A stretch of 61,951 nt of DNA from an uncultured bacterium (lineage in GTDB: Bacteria > Cyanobacteriota > Vampirovibrionia > Gastranaerophilales > Gastranaerophilaceae). The notes under the pieces were generated by a model. The model did not search any database, was not told the origin of the DNA, and was given only the letters and a program-made list of their open reading frames with translations. The translations under genes and the position numbers were made by a program. This document shows positions 52,735 to 61,860 of the stretch, in pieces. The stretch spans positions 1-61,951 of the forward strand of contig CASFPS010000011.1 of assembly GCA_949296355.1 (NCBI GenBank), given 5' to 3'. The first letter of the stretch is position 1. Each line of letters begins with the position of its first letter.

Positions 52735-53850
52735 ATGGAAGAAAAAACAGTAAAAAAAGTAATCGGTCTGATGTCGGGCACATCCTGTGATTCAATTGAT
52801 GCCGGATTATGCGAAGTTTATCCGGACATGTCGGTAAAATTGATTCACGGAATAAATTATTCTTATCCCGAACATATAAGGGCTAAACTTTTCTCAGCAT
52901 TCAGAGGAGAAATTTCAATTAAGGAATTGTGTCAGCTTAATTTTGCAGTGGGGAAATGTTTTGCAGATGCTGCAAAGATTCTTATTGAAGAGTTCGGAAA
53001 ACCTGATTTGATTTCAAGCCACGGTCAGACGGTTTACCATTATCCTTACGATGAAAAATTAGACAATATTTCACTCAAAAGCACTCTGCAAATAGGTGAA
53101 AGTTCTGTTATTGCAAAAGAAACCGGCTGCACGGTTATATCAAATTTCCGCGAAAATGATATTGCCTCCGGAGGTCAGGGCGCACCGCTTGTATGTTTTG
53201 CAGACGAAAAATGGTTCAAAAATTCGCTCGTCCAAAATATCGGCGGGATTTCCAACGTAACGGTTGTTTCGGATGAGTGCGAAACTTTCGGATTTGATAC
53301 AGGATGCGGAAATTTGATGATTGATTATTGCGTGCAAAAATTTTTCTCTAAAAAATATGACCACGGAGGAGAAATTGCAGCTTCGGGAAACATTTGCGAA
53401 AGCTGGCTGGACTGCCTTTTGCAGGATGAATATTATTTTCTTGAACCGCCAAAAACTACAGGAAGAGAATATTTTTCAAATAAATATATAGAAAATATTC
53501 TAAAAACTGCTCCTGCAGAACCCGCTGATATTATTGCAACATTAACGGCGCTTACTGCAAAAACAATTGCGCAGGCGTACGAAAGATTTGTTTACCCGCA
53601 GGTTCATGCAGATACGGTGATAATCGGGGGCGGAGGAGCTTATAATAAAACATTGATAAAATTTTTAAGAAACTATATCCCAAAACGTCTTGAACTTAAA
53701 ACCCATGAAGATTACGGAATTTCCAACAATTTTAAAGAAGCAATGGCATTTGCGCTTCTCGGTTACTGCACATATTACGGAATCCCCAATAATGTACCTT
53801 CTTGCACAGGGGCGGACAAGCGTACAGTACTCGGAAAAATCACCTTTTAG
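52735..53850 (+). CDS. anmK: Anhydro-N-acetylmuramic acid kinase
   Basis: AnmK converts anhydro-MurNAc to MurNAc-6-phosphate in peptidoglycan recycling. The 371-aa ASKHA protein has GLMSGTSCDSIDAGLCEV at the N-terminus, LISSHGQTVYHYP, GGQGAPLVCFADEKWF, NIGGISNVTVV and FDTGCGNLMIDYCV. All signature residues are present. murQ and other recycling genes are not nearby. The gene appears leaderless (TATAAT 7 nt upstream). Its stop is followed by repeats. Confidence 0.95.
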   Translation: MEEKTVKKVIGLMSGTSCDSIDAGLCEVYPDMSVKLIHGINYSYPEHIRAKLFSAFRGEISIKELCQLNFAVGKCFADAAKILIEEFGKPDLISSHGQTVYHYPYDEKLDNISLKSTLQIGESSVIAKETGCTVISNFRENDIASGGQGAPLVCFADEKWFKNSLVQNIGGISNVTVVSDECETFGFDTGCGNLMIDYCVQKFFSKKYDHGGEIAASGNICESWLDCLLQDEYYFLEPPKTTGREYFSNKYIENILKTAPAEPADIIATLTALTAKTIAQAYERFVYPQVHADTVIIGGGGAYNKTLIKFLRNYIPKRLELKTHEDYGISNNFKEAMAFALLGYCTYYGIPNNVPSCTGADKRTVLGKITF

Positions 53851-53859
53851 CCTTTCTTC

Positions 53860-54545
53860 TTCAAGCCATTTTGCTAAGGGTAAATGGCATTTACCGGTAA
53901 CTGAGTGATTAAGTGACTGAGTAACTGAGAAAATAAAAATAGTAGTGTGGAGCTTGCCACAAGAGAACTGTAAATCAGGTTTTACCTGACAATAACTTTT
54001 TGTGGGAACGCTGACGCTTTTCCCACCCTACGCCGACTTACACAATGGTTGTGGAGCAAGCTCCACACTACTACACCTACTGTATAAAACAATTTCTAAC
54101 AACGGCGAAGCCCTCCCGAGCGTTTTTTAGCGAGGGGCAACGAGCGGGCTTTGCCCGCAACAGCCGTTTAATCCTATGCTCGAAGAGCATTCATAACAAC
54201 AATGTTTCTTCTTTTTTGCTTCGTTTTTTCTTCTTTGAAAAACAAAGAAGAAAAAATGAAGATATATAAAATAGAATAGTAGGTTGGGCATACTTGCCCA
54301 ACCTTGGCGGCTTACTTCACAACTAAAATCATTTACCCCTCGCAATGACGCCAGATTTGTAGTCTCACTTACTAACCTAATTCATTTACCCCCGCAATGA
54401 CGCCCGACTTGTAGAAGTAGTGTGGAGCTTGCTCCACAAGAGAACTGTAAATCAGGTTTTACCTGACAATAACTTTTGTGGAGCAAGCTCCACACTACTA
54501 TTTTTATTTTCTCAGTCACCCAGTCACTTAATCACTCAGTCACCG
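53860..54545. repeat. Intergenic block of dispersed palindromic repeats
   Basis: No gene is supported. It holds GGTAAATGGCATTTACCGGT (53879) followed by GTGATTAAGTGACTGAG octamers; an asymmetric TGGAGCTTGCCACAAG (a palindrome that has lost TC, 53946); the composite element copy 2 (54002-54301); TGGAGCTTGCTCCACAAG (54421), GTGGAGCAAGCTCCAC (54478) and octamers (54518-54545). A 72-codon frame on the minus strand is a repeat translation. Confidence 0.85.
54002..54301 (-). repeat. Composite hairpin element, copy 2
   Basis: Same order of hairpins as at 1361-1660, reversed. The 19-bp stem is present with one arm base changed C to T (a G-T pair). Relative to copy 1 the loop of that stem is inverted. 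Confidence 0.85.
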
Positions 54546-55464
54546 GTAAATGCCATTTACCCCCATACCTGCCGGCTTTTTCAACAAGCTTTTTATCTTC
54601 TTCCGGAGAAAAACCTGTTGTGGTAAGATAATTCCCTACGATTGCAGAATCTGCACAATATTTGAATGCTTTTTCAAGAGTTTCTTCCGATAATCTTGCT
54701 TTCTTGCCGCCGGCAATTCTTATTGAAGCGTTCGGACAGGCTATCTTGAAGATTGCAAGTGTTCTCAAAACATTTTCTTCATCAATTTTATCCCAATAAT
54801 TCTCAAACGGAGTGTTTGGAATCGGGGTTAAAATGTTTACCGGAATACTTTCAGGATTGATTTCAGCAAGCTCAAGCGCCATTTCAACTCTCTGTTCTAC
54901 AGTTTCTCCCATACCGATTATAACGCCGCAGCAAAGCTCCATGCCGTATTTTTTGACGAGTTTTACAGTATTGATTCTGTCTTCATAAGTGTGCGTTGTG
55001 CATATTTGCGGGTGATAAGACTTGCAGGTGTTAATGTTGTGGTGAAACCTTACAAGACCTGCTTCGGAAAGCTTTTTAGCCTGCTCTTCGTTTAAAATTC
55101 CAATACTTGCACAGCTTTTTATTCCTTCTTTATTCAAAGCTTTAATCATATCGAGCATTCTGCCAAAGTCGCTTTCATCGGGCGTTTTGCCGGAAGTAAC
55201 GATTGCAATTCTGTCAGCTCCGTTTTTTACCCCGTCAAGTGCGGCGTGAACAATGGTTTCAACCCCCATTAGCGGATAAGTTTCGATATCGGTATTGTAG
55301 TGTGAGCTCTGGGCGCAATATTTGCAGTTTTGTGAGCATTTGCCGGAGCGGGCGTTAATTATCGAACAAAATTCGACTTTGTCTTTTAAGTATTTTTGAG
55401 ACTCTTTTAAAAGCTCGTCTAAATCCATATTGTATAATTTTAATAATTCATCTTTGCTTAACAT
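54532..55464 (-). CDS. bioB: Biotin synthase with a repeat-derived C-terminus
   Basis: BioB inserts sulfur into dethiobiotin using radical SAM chemistry. The 310-aa protein has SGKCSQNCKYCAQSSHY (the CxxxCxxC cluster motif) and FHHNINTCKSYHPQI, GVIIGMGET, and conserved Cys that hold the second cluster. Its last nine residues (GKWHLPVTE) and the TGA come from a dispersed repeat: the same GGTAAATGGCATTTACCGG..ACTGAGTGA occurs at 53879. bioA, bioD and bioF are absent from the window. Confidence 0.95.
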   Translation of the reverse strand: MLSKDELLKLYNMDLDELLKESQKYLKDKVEFCSIINARSGKCSQNCKYCAQSSHYNTDIETYPLMGVETIVHAALDGVKNGADRIAIVTSGKTPDESDFGRMLDMIKALNKEGIKSCASIGILNEEQAKKLSEAGLVRFHHNINTCKSYHPQICTTHTYEDRINTVKLVKKYGMELCCGVIIGMGETVEQRVEMALELAEINPESIPVNILTPIPNTPFENYWDKIDEENVLRTLAIFKIACPNASIRIAGGKKARLSEETLEKAFKYCADSAIVGNYLTTTGFSPEEDKKLVEKAGRYGGKWHLPVTE

Positions 55465-55499
55465 TATTTACCTCATTTTTTATGTTTTTGTATAAGTTT

Positions 55500-55712
55500 A
55501 AGAGATTCTTCACCCCTGAATTGCTGTCGGGCTCAGAATGACGGTAAGCTTGGCGTTTGACATACCAACTCAATACATTTACCCCCGCAATGACGGCATA
55601 TACTTGTAGATTTACCTGCCGGAGTGCCGTCATTGCGAGGCGCTTACGCGCCGCGGCAATCCATTTAGTTTTTGTTGGGTTTCACCCAACCTACTTTTCT
55701 CAGTCACCAATA
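55500..55712. repeat. Intergenic block of dispersed palindromic repeats
   Basis: No gene. It contains GGGGGTAAATG complement with CGCAATGACGG, a TCATTGCGAGGCGCTTACGCG..GGCAATCCA unit (55628-55663), TTGGGTTTCACCCAAC (55676) and a TCTCAGTCACC octamer remnant touching the 3' end of the dehydrogenase gene. Confidence 0.8.
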
Positions 55713-55717
55713 ACTCC

Positions 55718-56422
55718 TCAGCATCCGCATGTCAGCCCCGCACAAAGATTTATTGACTGCCCCGTGACTCCTCTTGCCTCGTCTGACATCAAATACTTAA
55801 CCATGCCGGCAACTTCCGGAGGTGTCACAAACCTTTTTTGCGGAATGCATTCAATAATTTCTTCTTTAGAGAAGTCTCCTTCCGAGGCGGAAGAATTTCC
55901 CATATCGGTATCAACCCAGCCCGGATTAATTGTGTTAACTGTAATCCCGTATTCTGCAAGCTCTAAAGCAAGGGATTTTGCCGCCCCAACAAGCCCTGAT
56001 TTTGCCGCTGAATACAAACTTGCGCCGGCTTCGCCCACAATTCCGCTTATAGACCCGATATTAATTATCCTTCCCCAATGATTCTTTTTCATATAAGGAA
56101 CCGACTTTTTTACTAAATATAAAGGCGCTTCCAGATTGGTTTTTATAATATGTTCAATTTGTGAAAGGCTTACATCTTCTATTGGAGAATAAATATACTC
56201 ACCGGCATTATTAACCAGAACATCTATGTTATTTTGTTCTATATAATCGCCTAAATCTTCAAGTTCACTTTGATTGGTCAAATCTGCAATAAAATAGTTT
56301 TCATACACTTTTAAAAGCTCTTCATTGCGTCCGGTTGCAAAAACTCTTTCACCTGCTTCCATACAAGCAGCTGCAATAGCTTTGCCGATTCCTCTTCCTG
56401 CACCTGTTATCAGTATATTCAT
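55718..56422 (-). CDS. Short-chain dehydrogenase/reductase
   Basis: The 234-aa SDR has the NAD(P) motif TGAGRGIGKAIA (residues 6-17), NNAGEYIY, the catalytic Ser in IGSISG, YSAAKSG (Tyr-x-x-x-Lys) and NTINPGWVDTDMG. The substrate is not predictable; FabG-like 3-oxoacyl-ACP reductases are the nearest well-known relatives. The C-terminus ends CGLTCGC-like (AGLTCGC), unusual Cys. It is monocistronic, following bioB by ~250 bp of repeats. Confidence 0.88.
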   Translation of the reverse strand: MNILITGAGRGIGKAIAAACMEAGERVFATGRNEELLKVYENYFIADLTNQSELEDLGDYIEQNNIDVLVNNAGEYIYSPIEDVSLSQIEHIIKTNLEAPLYLVKKSVPYMKKNHWGRIINIGSISGIVGEAGASLYSAAKSGLVGAAKSLALELAEYGITVNTINPGWVDTDMGNSSASEGDFSKEEIIECIPQKRFVTPPEVAGMVKYLMSDEARGVTGQSINLCAGLTCGC

Positions 56423-56474
56423 AATAAAAAATCCCTATGAATATTATATCATAAGGATAAAAAATCGAATCTAC

Positions 56475-56506
56475 CAAAAGGCGGTCTCACCGCTGCAAAG
56501 ACCGCC
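56475..56506 (-). terminator. Terminator after the 156-aa protein gene
   Basis: An 8-bp GC-rich stem GGCGGTCT / AGACCGCC with an 11-nt loop is followed by TTTT on the minus strand, 7 nt after the stop of the gene at 56513. Confidence 0.85.
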
Positions 56507-56512
56507 CTAAAC

Positions 56513-56983
56513 TTAGCTCATAAATTGCGCCTGATATGCTCTATATGTTATCGGCGCTTCCTGAGCTTCCGGCTTATTGGACAATCCAAAAGCCTGCTGC
56601 GCCTCAGATCTTAAGCCTGCAAAATATGTCATTGCCTGACCGTCAATTGCACTCTGGCTCAATAACTGAATGGCGTTGTTGAATGCTGCGTAATCTTTGT
56701 CATAATCACCTGTCGCCTGTATCCCGATTTGTGCCATAATTCCTGCCCAAGGTATAACCTTTTCATTATTCTGATTCTTAATCTGTTCCTGAACCTGCGC
56801 AGAATACTCTTCATACATTGCTTTGTTCAGTTTTTTCAAGTCATCAGTAGAACCGGTAGGGGTAATGTCAAAATCGTCAAAGGCTCTCTCCAAAGCAGCC
56901 GAATTAACCGGGACTCTGCCCAGATAAGAGTAAATGTTTGAACTTGTGTAAGTATATACTCCGTTGACCGTGAAGTTTGACAT
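56513..56983 (-). CDS. 156-aa protein behind a sigma-28 promoter
   Basis: No family is recognised. The N-terminus MSNFTVNGVYTYTSS is hydroxyl-rich; the middle and C-terminal parts are helical (LKKLNKAMYEEYSAQVQEQIKNQ), with a hydrophobic turn around PWAGIMAQIGIQATG. AGAGG lies 7-8 nt before the ATG at 56983; a GTG three codons upstream lies inside that site. A FliA-type promoter lies 31-57 bp upstream, so the protein may be a flagellar or motility-linked component, or a late secreted protein. It has its own terminator. Confidence 0.7.
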   Translation of the reverse strand: MSNFTVNGVYTYTSSNIYSYLGRVPVNSAALERAFDDFDITPTGSTDDLKKLNKAMYEEYSAQVQEQIKNQNNEKVIPWAGIMAQIGIQATGDYDKDYAAFNNAIQLLSQSAIDGQAMTYFAGLRSEAQQAFGLSNKPEAQEAPITYRAYQAQFMS

Positions 56984-57013
56984 GATACACACCTCTTATA
57001 TGATATATAATGT

Positions 57014-57040
57014 ATATCGGCATTTTTTCTAAAAACTTTA
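57014..57040 (-). promoter_or_regulatory. Sigma-28 (FliA)-type promoter, copy 3
   Basis: On the minus strand: TAAAGTTT, an 11-bp spacer, GCCGATAT. Seven of eight bases match each box consensus or better. It points to the 156-aa gene. Confidence 0.72.
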
Positions 57041-57393
57041 GAGTTTTTCAAAAAATCGTTACAAAAGTTTACATTACAGGGCTGAACACCAGTAATAACA
57101 AGAAAATTATTTTGTATATTAATAGCTTATTATATTAAGAAATGTAACAAAGACAGCAAGCTTTGAAATTCGCTTAAGCTTATAAACTTTATATATATGT
57201 AAGACGAATCTAATAAAAATAAGAGAGTAAAGATAATCGGCAAGTTAAATATTAAAGCTTTGACCGTTAATTCCGGTTTGAACTTTATAAATATTAACAG
57301 CCGGCTTAAGTAAAAATGCGCCAACAGAGCTTTACTGACGGGCTTAAGTAATTGCGCTCTTTTTATCAAAACTAAAGATGAGGTGAGAGAAGT

Positions 57394-57570
57394 ATGGCAC
57401 CATTACAATCATACGACATTAATGCTATGGCTACAAATATTTCAAGAGAGTTTTATATTCAGGAAAACCACGTAGACGACAAATCTTATGTCCTAATGGA
57501 TGAGATGCGACTTTTTGCAATGGATATGAAATCGAGAGTAACATTTATATCGCGCGCCAAGCGGCAATGA
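57394..57570 (+). CDS. Small protein, 58 aa
   Basis: The frame reads MAPLQSYDINAMATNISREF and continues to ISRAKRQ. GAGGTGAGAGAAGT gives a ribosome site before the ATG. It is helical with an acidic middle and a basic end. No family is recognised. It is divergent from the 156-aa gene, has a ~320-bp AT-rich upstream region with no clear promoter match, and a terminator 83 bp downstream. Real by signal context, function unknown. Confidence 0.6.
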   Translation: MAPLQSYDINAMATNISREFYIQENHVDDKSYVLMDEMRLFAMDMKSRVTFISRAKRQ

Positions 57571-57652
57571 GATATAAATGATGGTTACTCAAAAGAGATT
57601 TTTTATTATACCAAACCATCTACTTAACTAATTTAATTCCCCAATCTACAGT

Positions 57653-57684
57653 GCCTGATTTCAAAAGAATTAGGCTTTTTTTTT
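57653..57684 (+). terminator. Terminator after the 58-aa gene
   Basis: An 8-bp stem GCCTGATT / AATTAGGC (one G-T pair) with a 7-nt loop is followed by nine T. Confidence 0.88.
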
Positions 57685-57734
57685 GCTCTTTTATAGTTTG
57701 CTTTCTGTAACTGCATGGGGGGGGGGGATTTTAT

Positions 57735-58270
57735 TAGTGATTAGTGAATAGTGAGGAGTGAATAGAATGTAGAATGGTGACTGAGTGATTGAGTGACTAA
57801 GTGACTGAGAATGTAGAACCTGACCTACATCTCTACAAGTCTGGCGTCATTGCGAGGGAACAGCCAAGACAGCCCGAAGCAATCCCGAACAAATTTGACA
57901 GTTGAATAAAAAATGGATTGCCGCGAAAATCAAATATTTTCTCGCAATGACAGTTAATGGATTGCCACGGCGCTCACGCGCCTCGCAATGACGCCAGACT
58001 TGGCGGCTTACTTCACAACTAAAATCATTTACCCCTCGCAATGACGCTCTATTGGTTGTATTGACTACCAGCCCAATACATTTACCCCCGCAATGACGCT
58101 CTACTGGTTGTATTAACTACCAGCCCAATACATTTACCCCCGCAATGACGCTCTACTGGTTGTATTAACTACCAGCCCAATACATTTACCCCCGCAAGCC
58201 CGATTTGTAGAAGTAGCGTGGAGCTTGCTCCACAAGAGATTAAAAATAGGGTGCACTCGTGAGTGCACCC
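57735..58270. repeat. Intergenic block with dispersed palindromes and a 52-bp tandem array
   Basis: No gene is supported. A (G)9 run near 57718 precedes GTGAATAGTGAGGAGTG and GTGACTGAGTGATTGAG octamers, several CATTGCGAGG / GGATTGCCACGGCGCTCACG units, then three tandem 52-bp units starting at about 58039, 58091 and 58143. Each reads CAATGACGCTCTACTGG.. to ..CATTTACCCCCG. A TGGAGCTTGCTCCACAAG palindrome follows at 58218. Confidence 0.85.
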
Positions 58271-58292
58271 TACCTTTTTTAAACATTATTTT

Positions 58293-60950
58293 TTAAACAT
58301 TACCGTAGTAAGCGTCGATGTAGATTTTCTTGATGTCTGACATCAGCGGGTAAGCCGGGTTAGCGCCTGTGCACTGGTCGTCAAATGCCAGTTCAACAAG
58401 TTCATCCAGATTATCCATGAATGTTTGTTCATCTACGCCGAAGTCTTTGATTGACTTAGGAAGTTCAATCTTAGTCATCAAATCATCTACAGCGTTAAGC
58501 AGCAATTGTACCTTTTCATCATCATTATTGCCGCCGAGTCCGAGTTCGTCTGCTATCTGACCGTATTTAGCCTTAGCATTAGGGAACTTGTACTGCGGGA
58601 AGATTGCTTGTTTGTGCGGTGCATCAGATGAGTTATATTTCATAACCTGTCTGATAAGAAGGGCGTTAGCCACACCGTGAGGTACGTGATACATTGCACC
58701 AAGTTTGTGAGCCATAGAGTGGCATAATCCTAAGAAAGAGTTAGCAAATGACATACCTGCAATTGTTGCTGCGTAGTGCATTTTTTCTCTTGCCATAGGG
58801 TCGTTTGCGCCTTCTCTGTAAGATCTTTCTAAGTATCTGAAGATTAGCTTTGTAGCTTCTAATGCATTAGAGTTAGTGAAGTTTGTAGCCATATTAGATA
58901 CATAAGCTTCAAAAGCGTGAACTAATGCGTCGATACCTGAGGCTGCAGTTAAGCCTTTTGGCATGCCGTCTACAAAGTTAGGGTCAACGATTGCCATGTT
59001 AGGAGTCAAAGCGTAATCAGCGATTGCGTATTTTACGTGAGTTTCGTCATCAGTAATAATAGCAAACGGAGTTACTTCTGAACCTGTACCTGAAGTTGTA
59101 GGGATAGCAACCATTGTAGCTTTCTTGCCGAGTTCAGGAATACAGCAGATTCTCTTTCTGATATCCATAAATCTCATAGCAATGTCTTCAAAGTTTGTAT
59201 CAGGCTGTTCATATAATAACCACATAATCTTAGCAGCATCCATCGGTGAACCGCCGCCTACAGAGATAATTACATCCGGCTCAAACGGTCTTAGAATAGC
59301 CATTGCCTGATCAATTGTTGACAATGTAGGATCCGGTTTAACATCAAAGAATACTTCGTGGTCAATACCGATTTCATCAAGTACGTTAGTGATGGCATTT
59401 ACAGCACCTGAATTGAACAAGAATCTGTCGGTTACGATAAATGCACGTTTTTTACCTGCAAGTTCTCTGAGTGCTAAATCAACAGCGCCTCTCTTGAAGT
59501 AAACTTTAGCAGGAACTTTGAACCATAACATATTTTCTCTCCTTTCAGCAACAGTCTTGTAGTTCAGTAAGTTTTCAACGCCGATGTTACCTGAAACAGC
59601 GTTTTTACCCCAGGAACCGCAGCCGAGTGAAAGTGACGGTTCAAGTCTAAAGTTGTATAAGTCACCGATACCGCCCTGTGATGATGGTGAGTTGATTAAA
59701 ACTCTGCAGGTTGGCATCATTTCTGCATATTTATCAATTCTGTCTTTTTTACGTTCATCAGTGTAGAGAACGGAAGTGTGTCCTGCACCGCCTCTGATTA
59801 CAAGGTGATGAGCTTTTTCAGCAGCATCTTCGAAATCAGAAGCTCTGTACATTGTTAATACAGGAGACAATTTTTCTCTTGAGAACGGATCTTCCCAGTC
59901 AACTTCCGGTCTTTCAACAAGAAGAATCTTAGCATCTTCCGGAACTTCGTGACCAAAACCTGCAAGTTCAGCAATTCTATGAGGTTTTTGACCAACAACA
60001 TCCGGATGAGCAGTTCCTCTCTTTGGATCAATAAGCGGAAGATCAATTAATTTTTGTTTTTGATCATCGTTAACAAGGTAAGCGCCTCTGTACAAGAATT
60101 CGTTCTTAACTTCTTCATAAATGCTGTCAACAACGATAACTGACTGTTCAGAAGCACAAATCATACCGTTATCAAATGATTTTGACATAAGGATTGAAGA
60201 AACAGCCATTTTGATATCAGCAGTTTCGTCAATAACAGCCGGAACGTTACCAGGACCTACGCCTAAAGCAGGGTTTCCTGATGAGTAAGCAGCTTTAACC
60301 ATGCCAGGACCGCCTGTTGCTACGATGCAAGCGATTTGCGGGTGCTGCATTAATGCGCTTGAAAGTTCAATAGAAGGAACATCAATCCATCCGATAATAT
60401 CTTCCGGAGCACCTGCTTTAACAGCAGCTTCAAGAACTATTTTAGCAGCTTCGATTGTGCATTTTTTAGCTCTCGGGTGTGGTGAAAAGATAATTGCGTT
60501 TCTTGTTTTAAGCGCAATTAAAGATTTAAATATTGCAGTAGAAGTAGGGTTTGTTGTAGGAACGATACCTGCAAGCACGCCCAAAGGTTCTGCAACGATT
60601 TTTATACCGTTAATTTTATCTTCTTTAATGATTCCGCAAGTTTTTGCGTTTTTGTGTTTGTTATAAATGTATTCTGATGCAAAGTGGTTTTTGATAATCT
60701 TATCTTCCAAAATGCCCATGCCTGTTTCTTCAACAGCCATTCTTGCAAGAGGAATACGTGCTTTATCTGCAGCAGCGGCTGCGGCTTTAAAGATTGCATC
60801 AACTTTTTCCTGAGAGAAAGTTGCGAAAATCTTTTGTGCTTTGCTGACTCTTGAAATCAAACCTTCTAACTGATCAAGTGTTTCAACTACATTTGATGCA
60901 TTTAGAGATTTTTCCAAAGATTCAACGTTCTTTTTCGTTTTCGTTGTCAT
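58293..60950 (-). CDS. adhE: Bifunctional acetaldehyde-CoA / alcohol dehydrogenase
   Basis: AdhE reduces acetyl-CoA to acetaldehyde and then ethanol, regenerating two NAD+ in fermentation. The 885-aa protein has an N-terminal aldehyde dehydrogenase domain (to about residue 440; catalytic Cys in [15 protein letters not shown]) and a C-terminal iron-dependent alcohol dehydrogenase ([41 protein letters not shown] with the iron His). The ATG at 60950 has AAGGAGA at good spacing; the frame extends 16 codons upstream without support. A TTGACA-17-TGCAAT promoter is at 61015-60987. Confidence 0.96.
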   Translation of the reverse strand: MTTKTKKNVESLEKSLNASNVVETLDQLEGLISRVSKAQKIFATFSQEKVDAIFKAAAAAADKARIPLARMAVEETGMGILEDKIIKNHFASEYIYNKHKNAKTCGIIKEDKINGIKIVAEPLGVLAGIVPTTNPTSTAIFKSLIALKTRNAIIFSPHPRAKKCTIEAAKIVLEAAVKAGAPEDIIGWIDVPSIELSSALMQHPQIACIVATGGPGMVKAAYSSGNPALGVGPGNVPAVIDETADIKMAVSSILMSKSFDNGMICASEQSVIVVDSIYEEVKNEFLYRGAYLVNDDQKQKLIDLPLIDPKRGTAHPDVVGQKPHRIAELAGFGHEVPEDAKILLVERPEVDWEDPFSREKLSPVLTMYRASDFEDAAEKAHHLVIRGGAGHTSVLYTDERKKDRIDKYAEMMPTCRVLINSPSSQGGIGDLYNFRLEPSLSLGCGSWGKNAVSGNIGVENLLNYKTVAERRENMLWFKVPAKVYFKRGAVDLALRELAGKKRAFIVTDRFLFNSGAVNAITNVLDEIGIDHEVFFDVKPDPTLSTIDQAMAILRPFEPDVIISVGGGSPMDAAKIMWLLYEQPDTNFEDIAMRFMDIRKRICCIPELGKKATMVAIPTTSGTGSEVTPFAIITDDETHVKYAIADYALTPNMAIVDPNFVDGMPKGLTAASGIDALVHAFEAYVSNMATNFTNSNALEATKLIFRYLERSYREGANDPMAREKMHYAATIAGMSFANSFLGLCHSMAHKLGAMYHVPHGVANALLIRQVMKYNSSDAPHKQAIFPQYKFPNAKAKYGQIADELGLGGNNDDEKVQLLLNAVDDLMTKIELPKSIKDFGVDEQTFMDNLDELVELAFDDQCTGANPAYPLMSDIKKIYIDAYYGNV

Positions 60951-60986
60951 ATTAAAATCTCCTTTTTTAAGTACGGCTATACCAAT

Positions 60987-61015
60987 ATTGCAACACAAAT
61001 GAAATTTCTTGTCAA
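60987..61015 (-). promoter_or_regulatory. adhE promoter
   Basis: TTGACA (61015-61010), a 17-bp spacer and TGCAAT (60992-60987) precede the adhE start by ~37 nt of leader that includes the AAGGAGA ribosome site. No clear Rex operator is visible. Confidence 0.6.
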
Positions 61016-61085
61016 CGCAAGCGTACAGGGAGATAGAGGGATAAAAAATATATACATTTGCTCAAACCCAGAGCCTGAAATAAAT

Positions 61086-61114
61086 TTAGCGAGTGTAAAA
61101 ATTACACTCGCTAA
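61086..61114. terminator. Hairpin upstream of adhE
   Basis: A perfect 13-bp stem TTAGCGAGTGTAA / TTACACTCGCTAA with a 3-nt loop. No gene runs into it now; it may be a leftover terminator or a regulatory hairpin. Confidence 0.55.
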
Positions 61115-61139
61115 AAAAGTTTAATATTTTCTTTATATT

Positions 61140-61860
61140 GTTTAGTGAAGGGGGAGGTGTTTAACTGGTGACTGAGTGATTAAGTGACTGAGTGACTGAG
61201 ATTATAAAAATATAGTAGTGTGGAGCTTGCTCCACAAGAGAAATGTAAATTAGTAGGTGTAGGGTGGGAAAAGCGTCAGCGTTCCCACCAAAATGGATTG
61301 CCACGGCGCTCACGCGCCTCGCAATGACGCCCGACTTGTCGGCTTACTTACTAACCTGATTCATTTACCCCCGCAATGACGCCAAGCTTGTAGTCTCACC
61401 TGACACCTCAAATACATTTACCCCTGCCGTCATTCAGAGGGCGCGAGCCCGATGAATCTCTATAACTTATGAAAATTTTCTATTCCACTCCTCACTATTC
61501 ACCAGATTTGTAGTCAGTAGGTTGGGTGAAACCCGACAATAACTTTTGGTGGGAACGCTGACGCTTTTCCCACCCTACGCCGACTTGCACAATGGTTGTG
61601 GAGCAAGCTCCACACTACTACATCGACTACCATATAACAATTTCTAACAGCGGCGAAGCCCTCCCGAGCGGTTTTTAGCGAGGGGCGAAGTGCGGGCTTT
61701 GCCCGCAACAACTATTTAATCCTATGCTCGAAGAGCATCCAAAACAACAAGGTTTCTTCTTTTTTGCTTCGTTTTTTCTTCTTTGTTTTTCAAAGAAGAA
61801 AAAATGAAGATATATAAAAAGTAGTAGCTAGTAGTGTGGAGCTTGCTCCACAAGAATAGT
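61140..61860. repeat. Intergenic block of dispersed palindromic repeats
   Basis: No gene is supported up to the window end. It contains GTGACTGAGTGATTAAG octamers, TGGAGCTTGCTCCACAAG (61217), GGTGGGAA.. (61265), GGATTGCCACGGCGCTCACG (61291), GGGGGTAAATG units, CATTCAGAGGGCGCGAGCCCG, TAGGTTGGGTGAAACCC (61517), the composite element copy 3, and TGGAGCTTGCTCCACAAG (61836). Bases 61861-61951 are AT-rich without visible features. Confidence 0.85.
61548..61820 (-). repeat. Composite hairpin element, copy 3
   Basis: Same order as copy 2, but the far end is a GTGGAGC-type palindrome rather than the TTGGGC one. The 19-bp stem has loop TTTTT in place of AAAAA relative to the plus strand. Confidence 0.82.

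Noticed and set aside
61514-61711. 65-codon frame on the minus strand
   Set aside because: It is a translation of composite element copy 3.
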